Source of the DNA: Bacteroidota bacterium
GTDB taxonomy: Bacteria > Bacteroidota > Ignavibacteria > Ignavibacteriales > Ignavibacteriaceae
Length of the DNA stretch: 7,182 nucleotides
Direction: 5' to 3'
NCBI GenBank assembly: GCA_030706105.1
Contig: JAUZPC010000138.1
Coordinates: forward strand, 1 to 7,182
The position numbers and the translations under genes are program-made. Each line of letters opens with the position of its first letter. Position 1 is the stretch's first letter. Below are positions 4,911 to 7,182 of this stretch, in pieces. The notes under the pieces were generated by a model. The model did no database searches. It was not told the DNA's origin and saw only the letters and a list, made by a program, of their open reading frames with translations.

Positions 4911-7182
4911 ATGAAATATATAATAAATATTATTATCATTATACTGATATCATGCAATGTATATGCCCAAACAGGCTCCCTGCATGGAACCATTAATGAC
5001 AGCTCAAACAAAGCGCCGATCACAGATGCAACCATTCAATTAGCAGACAAATACATAACTACAAGCAACACTTTAGGATATTTTTCATTCGGAAACATTC
5101 CATCAGGTAGTTATATACTTAAAGTGTCAAGAATCGGATACAATTCTGAAAGTTTAAACGTAACCGTAACCAACGATAATAAGCATATTGAAATTATACT
5201 GAAACCCGATAATGTTAAATTGGACGAGGTAATAATAACTTCCAGTAAATATGAAAAGAATATTAATGAATTACCGTATTCAGCTTCTTTAGTAACAAAA
5301 GAAGAAATCGGAAACAATCCGGCTATGACCATTTCAGATATTTTAAAAAACGAACCGGGTATTTCAATATTAAGCGACGGTGTTTGGGGAACAGACGTAA
5401 GTATTCGCGGAATGAATCGTTCCAACATAGTTACATTGGTTGACGGCAACAGAATTGAAACCGCAACTGACATCAGCGCCCGTTTATCAATGATAGACTT
5501 AAACGATATTGAAAGAATAGAAGTAATAAAGGGATCTGCATCCGCTTTATATGGATCAGGAGCTTCAGGCGGTGTGGTTAACCTAATAACAAAAACCGGC
5601 GGCTACAGGAATGATTTTTCAATTCAGGGAACAGTTTTAAGTGCATTTAACTCTGTAAATAATTATTTTTCTAACGGAATAAACCTTTTGGCGGGTTCTA
5701 CAAATTGGTTCGGTAAAGTATCCGGTACATTCAGAAAAGCCCAAAACGTTAAGACGCCCCAGGGTGAACTTCAGAACAGCCAATTTGAAGATAACAGTCT
5801 GAGTGCGTTCTTGCAGTACAGACCATTTGAGCATAATGAAATAAAATTAAATTATCAGCAGTTTAAGGCAACAAACGTAGGCATACCCGGGGCATATCCC
5901 CTATTCCCTTCTACTGCTACAATAAGATATCCTGAAGAAAAAAGACAGCTCTTCAGTGCAGAATATATTATGACTTTTGAAAATACAATTTTGAGTAAAT
6001 TATCCGCAAAATATTTTCATCAATATATTTTTAGAGATGTAGAAAACATTCCCCATACAGTTCAGAATGTTGCGGCAGCAAATGGGCAACCACCCAAAAG
6101 AGTAAGCGTGTTACAAATAAATCCAAGCGCAAAGCATAACATTGACGGAGTTCAGTCTCAGGCTGATTTTATAATTGACAACCATTATCTTATTGCAGGA
6201 GTTGACATCTGGCGCAGAAAGTATTCAGGAGAAAGATTTAAACAACAAAAAATTGAAGTATTAAATGCTGCTAAAGATACTGTAAAAAGCACTTCATATA
6301 AGACCATTTACGAAAAGCCTTTGCCTGATGCAACTTTTAACAGTACAGGTGTTTTTGCCCAGGATGAGATAAAATTATTTAATAATAAACTATCTGTAAC
6401 AATAGGAGGACGTTTCGACTATATATTCATAAGAAATAATGATATAATTAATCCTATATATGAAATAACAAACGGCAAAATAAATTATGCGCCTGCCGGA
6501 CAGATTTTGTATTGGAAAGCTTCAACCGCTAAAAACAATTCTTATGTATATAACTTAGGACTTGTGTATTCATTGTTGGAAGACCTTAATATTTCATTTA
6601 ATGCATCCAGATCATTCAGGTCGCCGTCTCTTGAAGAACGTTTCCAATATATTGATCAGGGAAGCATAGTTCAATTGGGGAACCCTCAATTGAGCCCTGA
6701 AAAAGGATATTTCTTTGATGCTGGATTCCATTATACTAAATCAGATTTATACATAACCGGTAATGTTTTTTATAATAAGTTGACTGATTTAGTTTCAGAC
6801 TCCGCTACTACTTATGAAGGACGGAAAGCAACCGTAAAAATGAATGTAGGAAAAGCTGTTTTATATGGTTTTGAGTTTTCTTCCGGTTACACATTTATTC
6901 CAAATTTCAAGTTATATGATAATGTTTCATACGTGAGAGGAAAAAATGAAAAAGACCATACTGATTTAGCTTTAATTCCGGCACTTAATGGTACCATAGG
7001 ATTAAAAGCAAATATTTATAAAACCCTGATATTAGATATATCCGCTGTTATTTATGACAAACAGGATAAAATTGCTCAGGGCGAACTGGCAACTCCCGGA
7101 TATGCAATTTATAATTTTAGTTGTAATGCTGAGATATTGAAATTTGATCTGTTAAGTTTAAACCTTACGGCCGGGATAGAAA
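4911..7182 (+). CDS. TonB-dependent outer-membrane receptor, 3' end missing
   Basis: The frame runs from ATG 4911 past the window edge: 757 codons plus one base, with no stop. Residues 1-19 are a signal peptide ending V-Y-A before Gln20. Residues about 22-100 form a carboxypeptidase-D-like regulatory domain (GSLHGTI; GYFSFGNIPSGSYIL). LDEVIITSSK (104-113) is the likely TonB box region. The plug follows (about 118-228) with SIRGM (164-168), VDGNRIE and IERIEVIKGSASALYGSGAS (200-219). The rest is beta barrel, including GGRFDY (499-504), FRSP (569-572) and GNPQLSPEKG (from 590). Such receptors import scarce ligands such as iron chelates, haem, cobalamin or glycans using TonB energy. The FRSP...NPQL pair recalls the FRAP/NPNL boxes of haem receptors, but the stretch between contains no histidine, so the ligand stays open. 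No obvious Shine-Dalgarno is present. Only a small C-terminal part should be missing. Confidence 0.92.
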   Translation, partial: MKYIINIIIIILISCNVYAQTGSLHGTINDSSNKAPITDATIQLADKYITTSNTLGYFSFGNIPSGSYILKVSRIGYNSESLNVTVTNDNKHIEIILKPDNVKLDEVIITSSKYEKNINELPYSASLVTKEEIGNNPAMTISDILKNEPGISILSDGVWGTDVSIRGMNRSNIVTLVDGNRIETATDISARLSMIDLNDIERIEVIKGSASALYGSGASGGVVNLITKTGGYRNDFSIQGTVLSAFNSVNNYFSNGINLLAGSTNWFGKVSGTFRKAQNVKTPQGELQNSQFEDNSLSAFLQYRPFEHNEIKLNYQQFKATNVGIPGAYPLFPSTATIRYPEEKRQLFSAEYIMTFENTILSKLSAKYFHQYIFRDVENIPHTVQNVAAANGQPPKRVSVLQINPSAKHNIDGVQSQADFIIDNHYLIAGVDIWRRKYSGERFKQQKIEVLNAAKDTVKSTSYKTIYEKPLPDATFNSTGVFAQDEIKLFNNKLSVTIGGRFDYIFIRNNDIINPIYEITNGKINYAPAGQILYWKASTAKNNSYVYNLGLVYSLLEDLNISFNASRSFRSPSLEERFQYIDQGSIVQLGNPQLSPEKGYFFDAGFHYTKSDLYITGNVFYNKLTDLVSDSATTYEGRKATVKMNVGKAVLYGFEFSSGYTFIPNFKLYDNVSYVRGKNEKDHTDLALIPALNGTIGLKANIYKTLILDISAVIYDKQDKIAQGELATPGYAIYNFSCNAEILKFDLLSLNLTAGIE

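Noticed and set aside
5111..5834. Minus-strand open frames inside the receptor gene (5111-5473 and 5637-5834)
   Set aside because: They lie opposite a long plus-strand frame with clear TonB-receptor motifs and show no recognisable domains.

Overview
The window is A+T-rich and looks like chromosomal DNA of a Bacteroidota/Ignavibacteriota-type (FCB group) bacterium. Three things point there: a TonB-dependent receptor with an N-terminal carboxypeptidase-D-like regulatory domain, weak or absent Shine-Dalgarno sequences before several genes, and one good match to the Bacteroidota promoter (ATTG, 20 bases, TATTTTTG) on the minus strand. The assignment is an inference; there is no marker gene here.

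Positions 2-3099 hold three tightly packed plus-strand genes. They are the 3' part of one LolC/LolE-like (FtsX family) permease, a complete paralogous permease, and a LolD-type ATPase. Together they make a four-component ABC machine (two different permeases plus an ATPase dimer) of the kind that extracts lipoproteins or other hydrophobic cargo from the inner membrane towards the periplasm. The operon begins upstream of the window, so an adaptor or other partner could lie there.

Positions 3100-3365 are non-coding, with a cluster of short CCAGAGA-like direct repeats and two small palindromes. They are followed by a nitroreductase-fold protein (3366-3992) with a Sec-type signal peptide. It converges on a minus-strand gene (4061-4531) for an unrecognised 156-residue protein, with a perfect 11-bp hairpin between the two stops that probably terminates both.

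Positions 4532-4910 form a divergent intergenic region. It holds the promoter and ribosome binding site of the minus-strand gene, a long imperfect inverted repeat, and a perfect 19-bp palindrome ending 12 bases before the start of a TonB-dependent outer-membrane receptor. The receptor gene (4911 to the window edge) is cut off in its barrel. The ABC machine and the receptor both serve the cell envelope, but nothing in the sequence ties all five genes into one pathway. The most unusual items are the unknown protein with its internal beta-hairpin repeat, the exported nitroreductase, and the structured divergent region.
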